Shown: positions 47,090 through 59,140, counted from the stretch's first letter. The stretch is 64,000 bases of DNA from Paraspadella gotoi (GCA_051294375.1 CM119266.1:13056864-13120863), one strand, 5' to 3'. Notes: generated by a model not told the origin, from the sequence alone. Numbers and translations: made by a program.

Positions 47090-47400
47090 GAGAAGGCCAT
47101 GGAGGAAATGGGAAGAGGAGGAAAGGGAGGAAAGATGAGGAGGGGAGGAAAGGGAGAAAGAGGAGGAGGGGAGGAAAGGGAGGAAAGAGGAGGAGGAGGA
47201 AAGGGAGGAAAGAGGAGGAGTGGAGGAAAGGGAAGGAAAGAGGAGGAGGGGAGGAAAGGAGAAAGAGGGAGGAGGGAGAGGGAGGAAAGAGGAGGAGGGG
47301 AGGAAAGGGAGGAAAGAGGAGGAGGGAGGAAATGGGATGAGAGGAGGAAAGTGAGGAAAGGAGGAGGAGGAAGGAAAGGGGAGGAAGTCGAAGGAGAGAA
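47090..47400 (+). repeat. Purine-only minisatellite (ggaggaaaggga family)
   Basis: About 310 bp almost entirely A and G, imperfect tandem units close to gaggaggggaggaaaggga. The long open frames on both strands are translations of it. Confidence 0.85.
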
Positions 47401-47479
47401 GATGAATGGAGAGGAGAAGAAGAGCGGATGAAAAAAAGACGATTGAGGCCGCACCCGCTTGAAAAATTCAAATTGAATA

Positions 47480-47640
47480 ATTGAGAAAAAGAGAGAAGAG
47501 AGAGAGAGAGAGAGAGGAGAGGAGGAGAGAGATGGAGAGGACAGAGAGAGGAGGATGAGAGAGAGAGAGAGAGAGGAGGAATCTAGATGAGAGAGAGACA
47601 GACGAGAGAGAGAGAGAGAAAGAAAGAGAGAGAGGGACAA
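47480..47640 (+). repeat. (GA)n microsatellite, interrupted
   Basis: GA run broken by gg and ac. Confidence 0.85.
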
Positions 47641-47736
47641 ACCGCCCTCGATAAGAATGGTCGGATAATGGGCGGTCTTGAACAATGGCTGCCAGGGTTG
47701 CGAGGGTCAAGGAAATCCTCGACTCTGCGACGTCGC

Positions 47737-47766
47737 CATTTCGTCCGCCATTTTGGCCGCCATTTT
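47737..47766 (-). promoter_or_regulatory. Three tandem AAAATGGCG motifs (YY1-like) with in-frame ATGs
   Basis: Seen on the minus strand: ATGGCG at 47763, 47751 and 47739, spaced 12 nt, each in good start context and all in one frame, reading MAAKMADEMATSQSRGFP to a TGA at 47709-47707. Known: AANATGGCGGC is the YY1/Pleiohomeotic site, and in many genes it overlaps the start codon just after the transcription start. Inferred: a promoter with an initiation region or short upstream frame. A longer frame in another phase also crosses here. Confidence 0.35.
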
Positions 47767-48120
47767 GGAAAATGGCTTCGTCTGCTTCGGGTTCGAACAC
47801 GAAGAGGGAGGAGAAGTGAAACGAGAAAATCGAATTTATCGGATTTCGGTTTTTTTCTTTGAAATTCGCATCGATTTTTTTTATTTTCACGGATTAAAAT
47901 TGGAAATTGGATAAAAGTTTGATTAAAAAGTCACTCAGATTCGAGATTAACTTTCGATTGTGTTATTTCTTTTTTTATACTATAATTATTGGTTCTTTAT
48001 ATTTCTTCGCTGAAGTTTTTTTTTCTCTATTCTTTTCCTTATTTTTGTCTTTCTCTTATTTCTTTCTCCCTTTTTCTCTTTCTTTCTACCTTTCTTTATC
48101 TCTTTCTATCTTTATAGTTT

Positions 48121-48122
48121 TT

Positions 48123-48217
<95 letters not shown>

Positions 48218-48218
48218 C
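48121..48218 (+). repeat. (TTTC)n microsatellite
   Basis: Nearly pure ~95 bp run inside a longer TTTC-rich tract (47960-48260). Confidence 0.92.
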
Positions 48219-48557
48219 TCTCTCTTTCTTTTCGTTTCCTTTCCTTTCATCCCTCTATTCTTTCTTTTGTGCGCTGGAATTCCCATCTCCATAATTTGCG
48301 GCTCCAACTCCTCCTCTTTTCCCGCTCCTCCTCATCTTTCACTCCTCCTTTTTTTTCTGCTCCTCTTCCTCCCTCTCCCCCCCCAACTCGCCTCGCGAAG
48401 GGAAATTCTCTCTCGGAAATTCAAAGACGTTTCCATCTTCCCTCCTCGACCTCGAGCTTTGCTGTCCAACGCAATCAAACTTTTTTTTCGCTGCTTCACT
48501 CACCAACAATTTCAACTTGTTCTCGTCATTGCAATCACCAGTTTCGTCAGTCATTCC

Positions 48558-48562
48558 GACAT

Positions 48563-48597
<35 letters not shown>
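48558..48597 (+). repeat. (TTTA)n microsatellite at a gap edge
   Basis: Nine to ten tatt units running into the N gap. Confidence 0.92.
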
Positions 48598-49045
48598 NNN
48601 NNNNNNNNNNNNNNNNNNNNNNNNNNNNNNNNNNNNNNNNNNNNNNNNNNNNNNNNNNNNNNNNNNNNNNNNNNNNNNNNNNNNNNNNNNNNNNNNNNNN
48701 NNNNNNNNNNNNNNNNNNNNNNNNNNNNNNNNNNNNNNNNNNNNNNNNNNNNNNNNNNNNNNNNNNNNNNNNNNNNNNNNNNNNNNNNNNNNNNNNNNNN
48801 NNNNNNNNNNNNNNNNNNNNNNNNNNNNNNNNNNNNNNNNNNNNNNNNNNNNNNNNNNNNNNNNNNNNNNNNNNNNNNNNNNNNNNNNNNNNNNNNNNNN
48901 NNNNNNNNNNNNNNNNNNNNNNNNNNNNNNNNNNNNNNNNNNNNNNNNNNNNNNNNNNNNNNNNNNNNNNNNNNNNNNNNNNNNNNNNNNNNNNNNNNNN
49001 NNNNNNNNNNNNNNNNNNNNNNNNNNNNNNNNNNNNNNNNNNNNN
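48598..49045. other. Assembly gap (N)
   Basis: 448 N between (TTTA)n on the left and a GA tract on the right. Confidence 0.95.
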
Positions 49046-49048
49046 CAG

Positions 49049-49276
49049 AGGCAGAGCACCAGAGAGCAGAGAGAGGAGAGAGAAGAGAGAGAGAGAGAGA
49101 TGAGAGAGAGAGACGAGAGAGAGAGAGCAGGATCGAGAGAGAGAACGCATCAGGAGAAAACTAAAAATCCTGAAATCGAGAAGAAAATACAAAGCATGTA
49201 GAGTCGCATTAATCTGGGAAGAGGCGATTGAACAGAACCTGACAGAGGAAAGAATTGGAGGGCCTGTGGGTGCAGC

Positions 49277-49310
<34 letters not shown>

Positions 49311-49341
49311 AGAGAGAGAGAGCAGAGAGAAGAGAGAGAGA
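49049..49341 (+). repeat. GA-rich microsatellite region
   Basis: Two GA tracts (49063-49140 and 49279-49341) separated by about 140 bp of unique DNA. Confidence 0.82.
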
Positions 49342-50309
49342 CGGATATTTTCTCTGCATCCAAGGGAGGCGGTGATTGAGATTGAGTCTCTTGAGAGGTG
49401 GAAGTAAGCGATTCTTGGTGTAAGCAGAAAATAAGTAGAAATAATACCACGACTTATCGTTTTTCTTTTCTACTACATCTATTGTTTGCTGTTTATAAAC
49501 GCATTCCGTTTTTCTCTACTTTTTTTCTGAGCAAAACTTTATTTTCCTTTTTTTTCTTCTGCTCAAAAAAACCGAGTCGTTCTTCCAGCGCGTAATTCCG
49601 ATTCCCGTAAACAAACTTTGTCTTTTCCTTTCACGGCTCAAAGTCACTAAGAATCACCGAGAATCACCGAGAGTCACCCACCCTCTCCATTTTCGTTTCC
49701 CGTTGGCCTCTTGACTCGTTAACCTCTCGATTTCTTCTTGACGTCGTTGTTGCCCTCGTTCCCGTTGTCGTTGTCGGCCTCGTCATTGTTATCGTCGTCA
49801 TTGTCCTCACTCTTTTCGTCGTAATTGTCTTATTGCCAACGTTTTTGTCATTAGTTTTGAATTCAGCTTCCTCAACTTAAACAGAATCTATAACTATATA
49901 TCTTTTGTTTTTCTTTGTTTATTTTTTATCGTCTTACTCATTAACTTTTCCTTCATCCTTTTATGGTTGTCGTTGTTGTTGTCGTTGTCGTCGTCGTCGT
50001 CGTCGTCACTCTTCCGATTCGACGCCTTTTGTCAGCGACGTGGAGACGCCATGGGTTTCTGCCCCGGGGATCAAAGGAGAGCGGGGGGGAGGGTGTGGGG
50101 GTGGAGCTGGAGAATCGGTGGAGAGAAACTTAGGACGAAGGGACAAAGAATTCGGAGAAGTGAAAGTGAGACAAAGAAATGACCAAGAATAGAGTGAATG
50201 AATAAAGACTGAGGACAAAATGAATAGGGAATAGAGTACGAGATTCTCGCGGTGGTCGTGCGACTGATTTTTCGATCGTGTCACAAATTCAAAAGGTTCG
50301 ATCTGATTA

Positions 50310-50504
50310 GGTGAAAGAATTGAAAAGTCCTGTCGAGTGTGGACGCAAAGGAACGGCTAGGGTGTCAATCGAAGATTTATGACTGGGTGGTGGAGTGAAA
50401 GAGGCCAGAGGATCAACTACGTCGACGTAAATCTGCGTACAATGAAAAGTTGGAGAAGCGACGACGGGAATCACCAATGAACTCACCCAACGCTTTAACT
50501 TCAT
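50310..50504 (-). CDS. Candidate 65-residue protein or two exons with a 54-nt intron
   Basis: Seen: ATG at 50504. Unspliced it reads MKLKRWVSSLVIPVVASPTF (signal-peptide-like) and continues to a stop at 50310. The same stretch has a donor CGTTGG|gtgagt and, 54 nt on, an acceptor cattgtacgcag|ATT; splicing keeps the frame (18 codons removed). The downstream part is Pro/Ser-rich (DPLASFTPPPSHKSS). No family recognised. Confidence 0.27.
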
Positions 50505-50621
50505 TTCGCCTCATTTGAAGTTTTATTATCTGACCCACTTGAATGATTAATGAGCTACGGACAATATCCGGTTCTCTTCCCCTGGAAAAACGCGATTCTC
50601 AACATCAAGCCTTCAGCAAAC

Positions 50622-50742
50622 CTCTCCCATCACCCCAGCATATCCAACTCCCCATTGATATTCCAATCCATCAAAAAACCCGCGAGGCATTTTTGACAAA
50701 TGGGTCGATCTCCGCTCTCCCGGTTCCGCTTCCGATTCGCGG
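50622..50742 (-). CDS. Candidate exon upstream of the previous one
   Basis: Seen: very strong acceptor tttctcttctcttgcag|CC, 121 nt. One frame reads RRSTHLSKMPRGFFDGLEYQ then WGVGYAGVMGE to a donor GAG|gtttgc. It could be the exon before 50504 on the same strand. Unassigned; other frames are partly open. Confidence 0.27.
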
Positions 50743-50911
50743 CTGCAAGAGAAGAGAAAGAGCAAGAAATACCGTGTTGTAACCAGAGAGAAGAGGAAAT
50801 CCTGGCTATTTTGGAGAGTTGAGTTATCGCTGCGGTTATTAAAATAAAATGCGGAAGACTGATTGATTATGATGCATCATCCACCAGAGCGCTCAATGAC
50901 CCCATTTTATC

Positions 50912-50926
50912 ACTCTCTCTCTCTCT

Positions 50927-50975
<49 letters not shown>

Positions 50976-51019
50976 CTCTTCCCCCTCATCCTCCTCTCTT
51001 TCTCTTTCTCTCTCCACCT
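50912..51019 (+). repeat. (CT)n microsatellite at a gap edge
   Basis: CT-rich run ending in the 46-N gap at 51020. Confidence 0.88.
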
Positions 51020-51239
51020 NNNNNNNNNNNNNNNNNNNNNNNNNNNNNNNNNNNNNNNNNNNNNNGCGCGTGCAGCGGCGGAAGCGGGCGCAGCGGCGAG
51101 GCAAAAACAGTCGCCGACGCATAAAATTCGTGACGCTTCGAACGGGAAAATTTGATTTCGATTTGAATTAACTATTAGTTTTTATTTGCGGTGCCAATTT
51201 ATTTCAGCATGTTTTACATTTTCTTTTATTTAATGGATG

Positions 51240-52200
51240 CAATAAAACAAAACAAAATGAAGTGAAAACCGAATCCTTTAAAAAATAAGGTAGCTGAAAA
51301 ACATAGCTTAAACAGAAAAAGAAACGTCAAAGAAAACAACGACATCGAACAAGCACAACACCTCATATCGAGTGCGAACGCGCAAATGGCGACGGAGAAA
51401 TTTCCTAATGCGAGCCGGTCATTCGCCAGCGGCCATCGTTTAACGCGCCCACCGACACGCTCGCACCCTCTAACGCCGCCCTTGTACACCTTCCACGTGC
51501 TCGTAAAGCGCTCGGATTGTGTTTAACATCCGATTGTTTTTTCCTTTTCCTCCAGACGAATGTTCCATCGTCGTGGTCGTTGTCGGTCGTTCGTCGTCGT
51601 CGTCGTGCGTCGCGTCTTCTTCACATTTAGATGCTTCACGAGCCTGCACGGCCACCCCCGTCGCCCCCACGGCCTCTTCTCGCGCGCCGAAAGATAGCAA
51701 GCTTCTTTGTTGTGATCACAGAGCGCGAGCGGGACTTCTCCATTTGCATTCCGATAATTGGCGCTAAACCGCAATCGTTTCTCTATTCCCAATGATTCCG
51801 CTTTTTTTAAGTTTCTTCTTAAATGTGTACTTTATTTATCTCTCTCTTTGCAAGAACCCATTTATGACATCAGAGACTGACAAGGCAGAACCGATTGCGT
51901 TGCGCTGCGTCACGGAGCGTTGTCGTTGTAATCGCCGTCGTCGTCGTCGTCGTTGCCATCTGTATACAGAGTGCATTGTCTTAAATAATACCGTCATCAG
52001 TATTGCATCGTCCTTATCGTCATAGTTATCGTCGTCGGCGTCGTTCACGTCGTCGTCGTCGTCGTCACCGCCGTGAAAGGGGATCTGGCGCTCGTCCTCA
52101 ACGGTCGAGGATTTCCGTTTGATCGAGATTCGATGCCAATGCCTTCCTACGAGTTCCATCAGCAAACGTCTCATTTTCCATCGCAGAGGAGTTTAATGTT
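51240..52200. other. CpG- and CGT-rich stretch with several open frames
   Basis: Seen: plus-strand frame of ~85 codons ending at 51523 (contains NDIEQAQHLISSANAQMATE); minus-strand frames at 51792-51523 (RFSANYRNANGEVPLALCDH) and 52174-51836 (an Asp-rich part from a CGT repeat). They overlap, so not all can be real. No family recognised. Probably the 5' region of a gene. Confidence 0.25.
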
Positions 52201-52555
52201 TCTAGAGTATCTAAAGGTAAACGTTTAACTTACTAAATATAAAATTTGTTGACTTTATTTTCTCGTTCTTTTTCTTTTCTCCATTTTTTTCTCCCTCCTT
52301 TCTCTTTTCTCCCCCATTCTCTCAATCTTCCTCTCTCCCGCTGCTCGAAGTCTCTCTGACTGAGATGATAACAACAACAACAGCAACAACAACAACAACG
52401 CCGACGACGACCACGATGACGTCGCCGCCCGAAATCCTCTCGTTCCTCGCTCGCCCGCTGAGCGGATCTCTGCCGGGCATCTCTGGCCAAAGGGAGCTCA
52501 GCCCGATTAAAGAGCTCGGAGAGAGGGGGATTAGGAATGGAATGAAAAACAAAAG

Positions 52556-52675
52556 GGAGAGAGAGAGTGAGAGAGAGAGAGAGAGAGACGTGAGAGAGAG
52601 AGAGAGAGAGAGAGAGAGACGAGAAGAGAGAGCAGAGAGAGGAATGAGGGAGAGAGAGAGAGAGAGAGAGGAGGA
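52556..52675 (+). repeat. (GA)n microsatellite, interrupted
   Basis: GA run with gacg and gaag interruptions. Confidence 0.88.
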
Positions 52676-53423
52676 GTTGAAAAAGCCTCCTCACAGTTTC
52701 CAACGGTCATCGAATTTCCCGTTTCACGACCTTCACTTTGAGGATTGAGTGACTTCGGTCGAATCACGTGAAATAAGAAATATGCTCGTTCTAAATAATC
52801 TAAATAATTCATATAAGTACGGTTATTTTCTCTCTTTCACTCATATTGTTTACTAGAACTATTAATTAATAATAATACTATTACTTCTTAGTGTAAGCGT
52901 AAGAGACTCTTGGACTTTGTTAAATCAAAAATAAAATAAAATAGAAATGCTCAGACTTGAAATTACTGTTATCTGTTCTTTGGGTTGATTTCTCTTTCTT
53001 AAAAACTTGCATCAAATAGACTGCTCTGTTTGACTCCGTCTCGATTTCACTGTTTGCCAGCGCCATCTCCCGTTGCGACGCTGTTTGCTCTTCTTGTTTG
53101 TTCGGGATTAACTTGAATACACTCGGACTCTCGGAGCGAGTCATTCTTGAGAATTTAAATTTAAATTTGTTAAACTTTAAAAACTTCCCCTTTTTAATTT
53201 TTTTCCGTTCCTTTGTATCGAATTTAATATTTTATATAAAAATGACTTACCTTTAGAGGTATTTCTCCCTTTTTTTCTTTTTTGATTTTCACCCAATGCA
53301 CCCTGTACAATAAGAGCCTATGTCTTAATTTTTTTATCTATCTCTGTCTCTGTCTCTTTCATCGTTCTTTCCTTCTTCCTCGTCTCTCCCACTTCTATCT
53401 TCTTCTTCCAACCCATAACCCTC

Positions 53424-53461
53424 TCCTTCTCCTTCTCCTCCTCCTCCTCCTCCTCCTCCTC
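53424..53461 (+). repeat. (TCC)n microsatellite
   Basis: Encodes a poly-Leu run in an accidental frame. Confidence 0.85.
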
Positions 53462-53496
53462 TCGTATCGCTGGCCACAAATTGCCAATCACCATCG

Positions 53497-53674
53497 TTTC
53501 GGCGCCGGGAAACCGAGGAAAAGAAAAAGGGTCAGCGCCGGGAAAGGCGACGATGATGACGACGACCATCACGAGAAAGGAAACGACAACGACAACGACA
53601 ACGACAACCATAATGATGACGATATTTCTGACAAAGATAGCGACGAGGAAAGAGAAGGAAAAAAACTAGGATGA
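53497..53674 (+). other. Possible exon: NLS-like basic patch then acidic Asp/Asn-rich tail
   Basis: Seen: GKPRKRKRVSAGKGDDDDDD, then Asn/Asp repeats and DISDKDSDEEREGKKLG to TAG. The tail comes from gac/aac repeats. The patch resembles a nuclear localisation signal. The long poly-Leu segment upstream is repeat-derived. Unassigned. Confidence 0.2.
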
Positions 53675-53999
53675 CGTAGACACAGTCGTTTCCAGTCTGC
53701 CATTTTTATTAAGCTAAACAAAAAATATTTAACTAAAATATAATTTCCTTTTCTTCTCCAGAGGCGTTTCTTCATGCATAAGATTTCGGTAACGACGACT
53801 ACGACAACAACAACAAAAACAACAACAACAACAACAACGCGAAAAACAGGCGATATTAAATTCATAGCCGGAGGAGAGGATTCCTCGTTAACCGCTTTAT
53901 TTGTTCTTTCTCTCTCTCTCTCNNNNNNNNNNNNNNNNNNNNNNNNNGGTGAAAGATGATAATATTTTAAAAACAAAAGTATAGTAATATGATTCATAA

Positions 54000-55400
54000 T
54001 TTAGCGCGCTAGAAATTGTATAACCACCTATAGAGAAACTAGCCACCATTAGATATTATACCTGCATAGCCGCTTCACTACCCATCATTCGTTTTCCTAA
54101 AGTGGTGCCACCTTTAGTGTTATGTGTCGGCGCGCGGGCAAATTTAGGACCGGAGAAGAGATGCGAGAAATGGGTTTATTGATCGACGTCCGGCACCTCA
54201 TGAATAATCTTTCCGGCTGAGTTAAAACTTTTTTCACACTGTCTCTCACTGTCCGAATCCAGGTGTACATCTGGTGACTCTACCTCTCTCGTCTCGTTAC
54301 AACTCTAAAAGACACTTAGCTCTCTCAATCTTCTCTCTCTCTCTCTCTGCTCTGGTCGGTACGCCATTTTTTTATTTTTCTCGGCTCTTCCTTCAGACGA
54401 AAGAAAATCTCATATTTGTGACACAGGGAAAGAGATAACCTTTCCATCCAGCGACGACCGCGATTGTTGGTTGTTGTTGTCATTTTTCGTCGTCGTCGTA
54501 TTTTGGCTTAATTTTGTTATGAAATTGGTAGCAGACCAATATAAATTGTTATATTTTTTCAAACTGTTTCACACGAAATAATCTTTTTTTAATTTTGCTT
54601 TTCTATAAATAACCTACAACAACCGGAGAACTTAACTTAAATCCTTTCCCTATTCAAACATTAAAAAATCAGTATTTTACTTGATATGATACCAGCAAAA
54701 CATTGCAAAAGTTTGTTAGACGTAAGTTTTGCTACTTTATTGTATGGTAGGACGAATTCAATTCGAGGAATCAAAAAATGCAATGTAGTTTACAGACACA
54801 ATAATAACGTTTCGAAGCAAGAATAATTTGTGATTCATTTCAAAAATGAGATTGAGTTCTTCCCAATCTGCATTTACATATTGTAGCAGTTTAGGGATCA
54901 TTTCTCATATCTTTTGATCAGTCTTTCATCAGTTCGCTCTTATTTTAAAGCGGTTTAGCTATACTTTTTAATAGGTGTGTTAATAATGAATTTCGTTAAC
55001 GTTTCCAGTTTCCTTCAAGTTAAAAAGATTTAAATGAAAATTTTCAAAATTACTTGTTTCACTATTTTTTCAATTTTTCATATTTTATGAAGATTACCAA
55101 TTTAATTCTATATATATACCCACGCACTGTTCAATAAAACAGCAAGTTAATTATATAAAATTGCAACCGCCCTTTCCAATTCCCAAGTGTTCGTTCCTGC
55201 CGTCCCGCGCTCGAACGTCATTTCCATTTCTTATATTGTCTTTCTTCTTCCATTTTTCTCCGAAAACAAACAATACGAAATGTTTCTTATTCTTTTAAGA
55301 AATGAAGTAAGACAAAAATTATTCTAAAAAAATAAAAAAAACATCTTGGGCTTGAGGTCGCAGAAACTTTTCCGTATTTTATTGCCATTTCACCAATTTT
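54000..55400. other. Mostly AT-rich spacer
   Basis: Short CT run at 54329-54350. No exon recognised. Confidence 0.35.
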
Positions 55401-55439
55401 TCCAGTGAAACGAATTTCGTCTTCTGAAGGCATTGTAAT

Positions 55440-56460
55440 GTTTGTCCTATTTATCTCTTCTCTCTTCTTTTCTATTCTCTCTGCTTTTAACGTCTCTACT
55501 CTCATCACACTCTCTTGTCAAAAAGTCTCTCGGAAAAAAGAAAAATTCAGAATTCGTCCAGGTCTGCTCGCTCTTTGTAATCAAAGGGTACAGATATCAT
55601 CTTCGGAGCTTCTTCTCTCTTCTATCTCTCTCTCTCGCGAATCAGCTCATGGATCTATACCGCAATTACATCGACCTTGCAATAAAAACGAAACTCTTCC
55701 CATGCAATGGGCTCTGTGTCGTCCTCGACCGCGTTATGACTGGATGTCTCGTGTCAATGCTCTCGGCTCATTCCTCTTCTCTCTCTCTCTCTCTCCGGCT
55801 CTGTTTCTCACTCCGTCTCTCTTCTCTTCTTTCTTCGATGTCTCCTTCCTCGGCGTCGCGCTGGGGCATGAGTCCTCTGGCTCACGTCAGTCTGTTCCAG
55901 GTCTGCTCATCCCTCGTCTCTCTCGCCTCCCTCGGCCTCCTCACTGCGCTGCCTCTCCTCTCTCTCTCTCTCACATACCCTCCTCGCGGCCCACGCAATA
56001 CATCTTTTATATATAGCTTATTGAATATGCGGCCATTGGAATGGGAATAGTGGGCCGCAATAAAATTTTAAGAATACACCTCCTCTCTCAGTCGTATCTC
56101 TCTCTCGGCATTCCGCCTCTCTCTCTCCAGATCCTCTCCTCTCTGCTCTCTCTTCTCCTCTCATCTCGACTCTTCTCTCCTCTCTCTCTCACTGCATCTC
56201 CTCATTTCTGCCGCTCTCTTCTCACTCTCTCTCTCCCTCCATCTTCTCCCTCTCCGCCTCGTAACATCTCCCCTCAATATGTTTCCCTTTTTTCTCCTTA
56301 TCTCTCTCCCACTGAGCGCCATCTCCTGCTTTTTCTTTATGTGCTTTTGTTTTCATGCTTTCCTCCATTCTTCGCGTTCTTTCCCATTTTGTCGTCTTTT
56401 TATGTTTTCCTTTTTTTTCCTTATTTTTTTTTTTACTTCTATCGGTCTTCTCCTCGACTT
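55440..56460 (+). other. Pyrimidine-biased stretch with two overlapping 200-codon frames
   Basis: Seen: frames at 55405-56016 and 55442-56050, Ser/Leu-rich because the DNA is CT-rich; a third at 56041-56523. Between the CT runs there is non-repetitive sequence (DLYRNYIDLAIKTKLFPCNG), but nothing recognisable. I regard the frames as composition artefacts. Confidence 0.2.
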
Positions 56461-56529
56461 GCCTTTATCTATTTGTTTTCCGCTTTCCTTCATATCCGCG
56501 GTGATCAGGCCGTCAAATTATAATTCTCC

Positions 56530-56655
56530 AGGGGATAACGAAGAAGGGAAGAAAGGGAAAAGGGAAAACAAAGGGGAAAAAAGGGAAAAAAGGGAAAAAA
56601 GGGGAAAAAGGGAAAAAAGGGGCAAAGGGAAAAAGGGAAAAAGGGAAGAAGAATA
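56530..56655 (+). repeat. gggaaaa-type purine repeat
   Basis: Tandem gggaaaa units, imperfect. Confidence 0.85.
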
Positions 56656-56859
56656 ATGAGAAATCACGGAACTTGTGAAGAACTCGGAAAGAGAGGAAGA
56701 AGAGTCAGGGGATGACGATTGGTCACTACTTTCACAGAAGTTGTTGTTTGTTTTACTTGTTTACCAGAAAACAAATTTTTACATTCAAAAGATTACAAAC
56801 GGTTACTAATAATAGTAATTCTGGTATTTCAAGGTTAACATTTATTTTAAGGTTTAGCG

Positions 56860-57115
56860 AGTGAAATTCAGCTATTTCCGTCGTCTAGGTATCAGTGCGC
56901 CGGTGCCTCTTTCCTGCTGTGGTCCAGACGTAGTACGACGATTTTGTTCCCAAGTCCTGCGGCAGCATTTAAGTGGCTAGCCGCAATGACTCGCAAAAAA
57001 TAAGAACATTTTGTGCGTCGGTCGGCATGCAGAGGTCGACCTCTGGAGTGCTTGGGCCGAGGCGGCTGAGCGAACGCGGAATGTCAGAAGAGGAATGTTG
57101 GATTTTGTTTTAGTT
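56860..57115. other. GC-richer patch with a 14-bp palindrome
   Basis: AGAGGTCGACCTCT at 57031-57044. The surrounding 250 bp stand out from AT-rich DNA and may be a fragment of a mobile element (tggctagccgcaatg resembles an A-box). Not assignable. Confidence 0.25.
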
Positions 57116-59140
57116 ATATTTATTTTATGAAAGGACCTCGTCACTTCTCTCGCGCATAGACCTTGTTATATTCTTGTAAAATGGGGGCAGTTAAAAAGAT
57201 ATCTAAAAATTAGATCATTAAGTCAGTCAATGAAACCCTTTCTAATGGGCTATTACGAGAAATATTTTTTATTAATTAAAATGGATGATAAATAATAAGA
57301 ATTAAATTCCTTGCTATATTTAAAGAAATTATCAATAAGAGGATTTTAACTACAATGATGTCTTGCTTATCAAATATATATGCCAGTTATATATATTGTT
57401 TTAAAACCTTTATTATGATAAAGCAAGCCAGTGTGTCAAGCTTTTACGTTTGCAGTGTTAAAAATATCGAATGCTAATTTTTTTTTCCACCAGACCAAGA
57501 AGGTAGATGTCCAGACTGTTTAATATCAAGCTGAAAACTATTATTTTGTATTTATATTTTGTGGATATTTAAAAAAAACATTTCTTATCAAAGCTACAAC
57601 CTAAATTTTTGGCTTGTTTTTTACCTTTACTTAAAAAAATGAATAAGCAGTTTCATGGAATAAAGAAAATTTTAAATATAATGAAAATCTCCAATTCAGT
57701 CTTTCGCTTTTTTCGAATTCAAATAAAAAAATAAAAAAATTTCCTATGCCTTCAATTGAAATTTTTTAAAGCAATAAAAACTGTATAATACTTTTAACTC
57801 TGATTAAACAAAAGGCGTGTATATTATGGATTTAAATTAATAAACACTTTTTTAAGAAGAGGTGTCCCCATGATTAGGGCTTTAATTTGATACCACACCC
57901 CATCTTGCTAGAGCTCTTTTCTTTCAAAAGTTATTTAAAAAAATAACTTTTTGTTCAAAAACCTACGGGTACGCACGGTACAAATCTTGTTGTTAAATAA
58001 ATTTTGGCAAAGCGGAGTAATCTACTTATTCTATTGGATGACAATACTTAAATTTTAAAAATAAAACTTAAGAAAAATTTTTTGTCATTTAGTGAGACAT
58101 ATCCTTTCGATGACCGCATCGTATAATAATTGATTTTATTTATTCCTAAAAAAAGCCTAAATTAAAAAAAGTTGATAATTTTTTAAAATTGTTGGAAAAC
58201 AAATTTTCTCCGACCTATGCTCATTGAGAATTAATGGTTTTGCATAGAAATCCAAAAATATCAAAAAAATAAAAAAAATCAGGCCTCATAGAAAAATTGA
58301 AAGGGCTAGAGGCTGAAATTTTTTTAGATTGCAAATTTTTTTTCCTAACTCAAAAATCCATTATTCTCAAGTTTCAAAAATATTTTTTCCAAAAAATCAT
58401 GTCGACTCATTTTTTTTTATTAATTTAAATATTTTATGATGTTGTTTTTTTGGTTTGAAAGAAATTAAAAAAAGTGAAAAAGTATAGTTAATTATATAAG
58501 GGTTTTTGGGAATACCCTTTAAATATTAAGATAATTAAGATTACAGGGGAGTAAGCAGAGAAAAACTTCCCATTCAATGTTTTTAAAAGAAATTTGGAAA
58601 TTAATGAATTGGTCTATATGTTATTTTTTTAGATTTAATTGACTAACATACAAACTATTAATGAATTTCATATATAATTGAGGAAAGATGGGTAAAAATA
58701 GTTCATTCTTGGTTCGTTAACTATTTAAAGTGTATCGTTAAAGTTGTTTTAAATAATATTAATATTTTTTTTTTGTCAATTATAAAAAACGCAATGGTCT
58801 AAATTTTTGTAAGCGTTTCGAGCTATATTGCTTCATCTTTTTTACTATTTTGTGATCGTAGTATAGCTTTTTGTTAATGGCTCTAATGGGTTATGGTCAG
58901 ACACAGTAATGTCGCAGTAGTGTATATCGGAGCATGATTACCTAAAGTAATAATCAATTATATTTGGCTCAGAACAATTTCAAAGGGACAAAATCAGCAA
59001 ACGTGACAGTAACGCCACGTTATTTTTCATTGTGTCCTTAAAAATTGAATACTGTTCTTTCTTTAAATATGAAGAGTGTGTATGCATGCTACATTATAGG
59101 GGTCGTTTCACAAAAAAGGTTTGAAAATATTCGCGCATAG
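57116..59140. other. AT-rich, homopolymer-rich spacer
   Basis: 2 kb with many A/T runs and no exon seen. A hammerhead-like motif lies at 58811-58837. Confidence 0.4.
58811..58837 (-). ncRNA. Hammerhead-ribozyme-like core motif (weak)
   Basis: Seen on the minus strand: GATGA, stem AGC-AATATA-GCT, then CGAAACGC. Known: the hammerhead core is CUGAUGA, stem II, GAAA. The first two bases differ (AAGATGA) and flanking stems are not obvious, so this is only a candidate, perhaps a retroelement relic. Confidence 0.22.

Noticed and set aside
47062-47685. 207-codon frame on the minus strand
   Set aside because: Ser/Pro/Leu-only frame read from the polypurine minisatellite.
49905-50192. Collagen-like string (APGIKGERGG)
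   Set aside because: Only one or two Gly-x-y triplets before a G-run from purine-rich DNA; no collagen repeat follows.
55405-56050. Two overlapping ~200-codon frames
   Set aside because: Composition follows the CT bias; overlapping frames of equal length with no domain argue for artefact.
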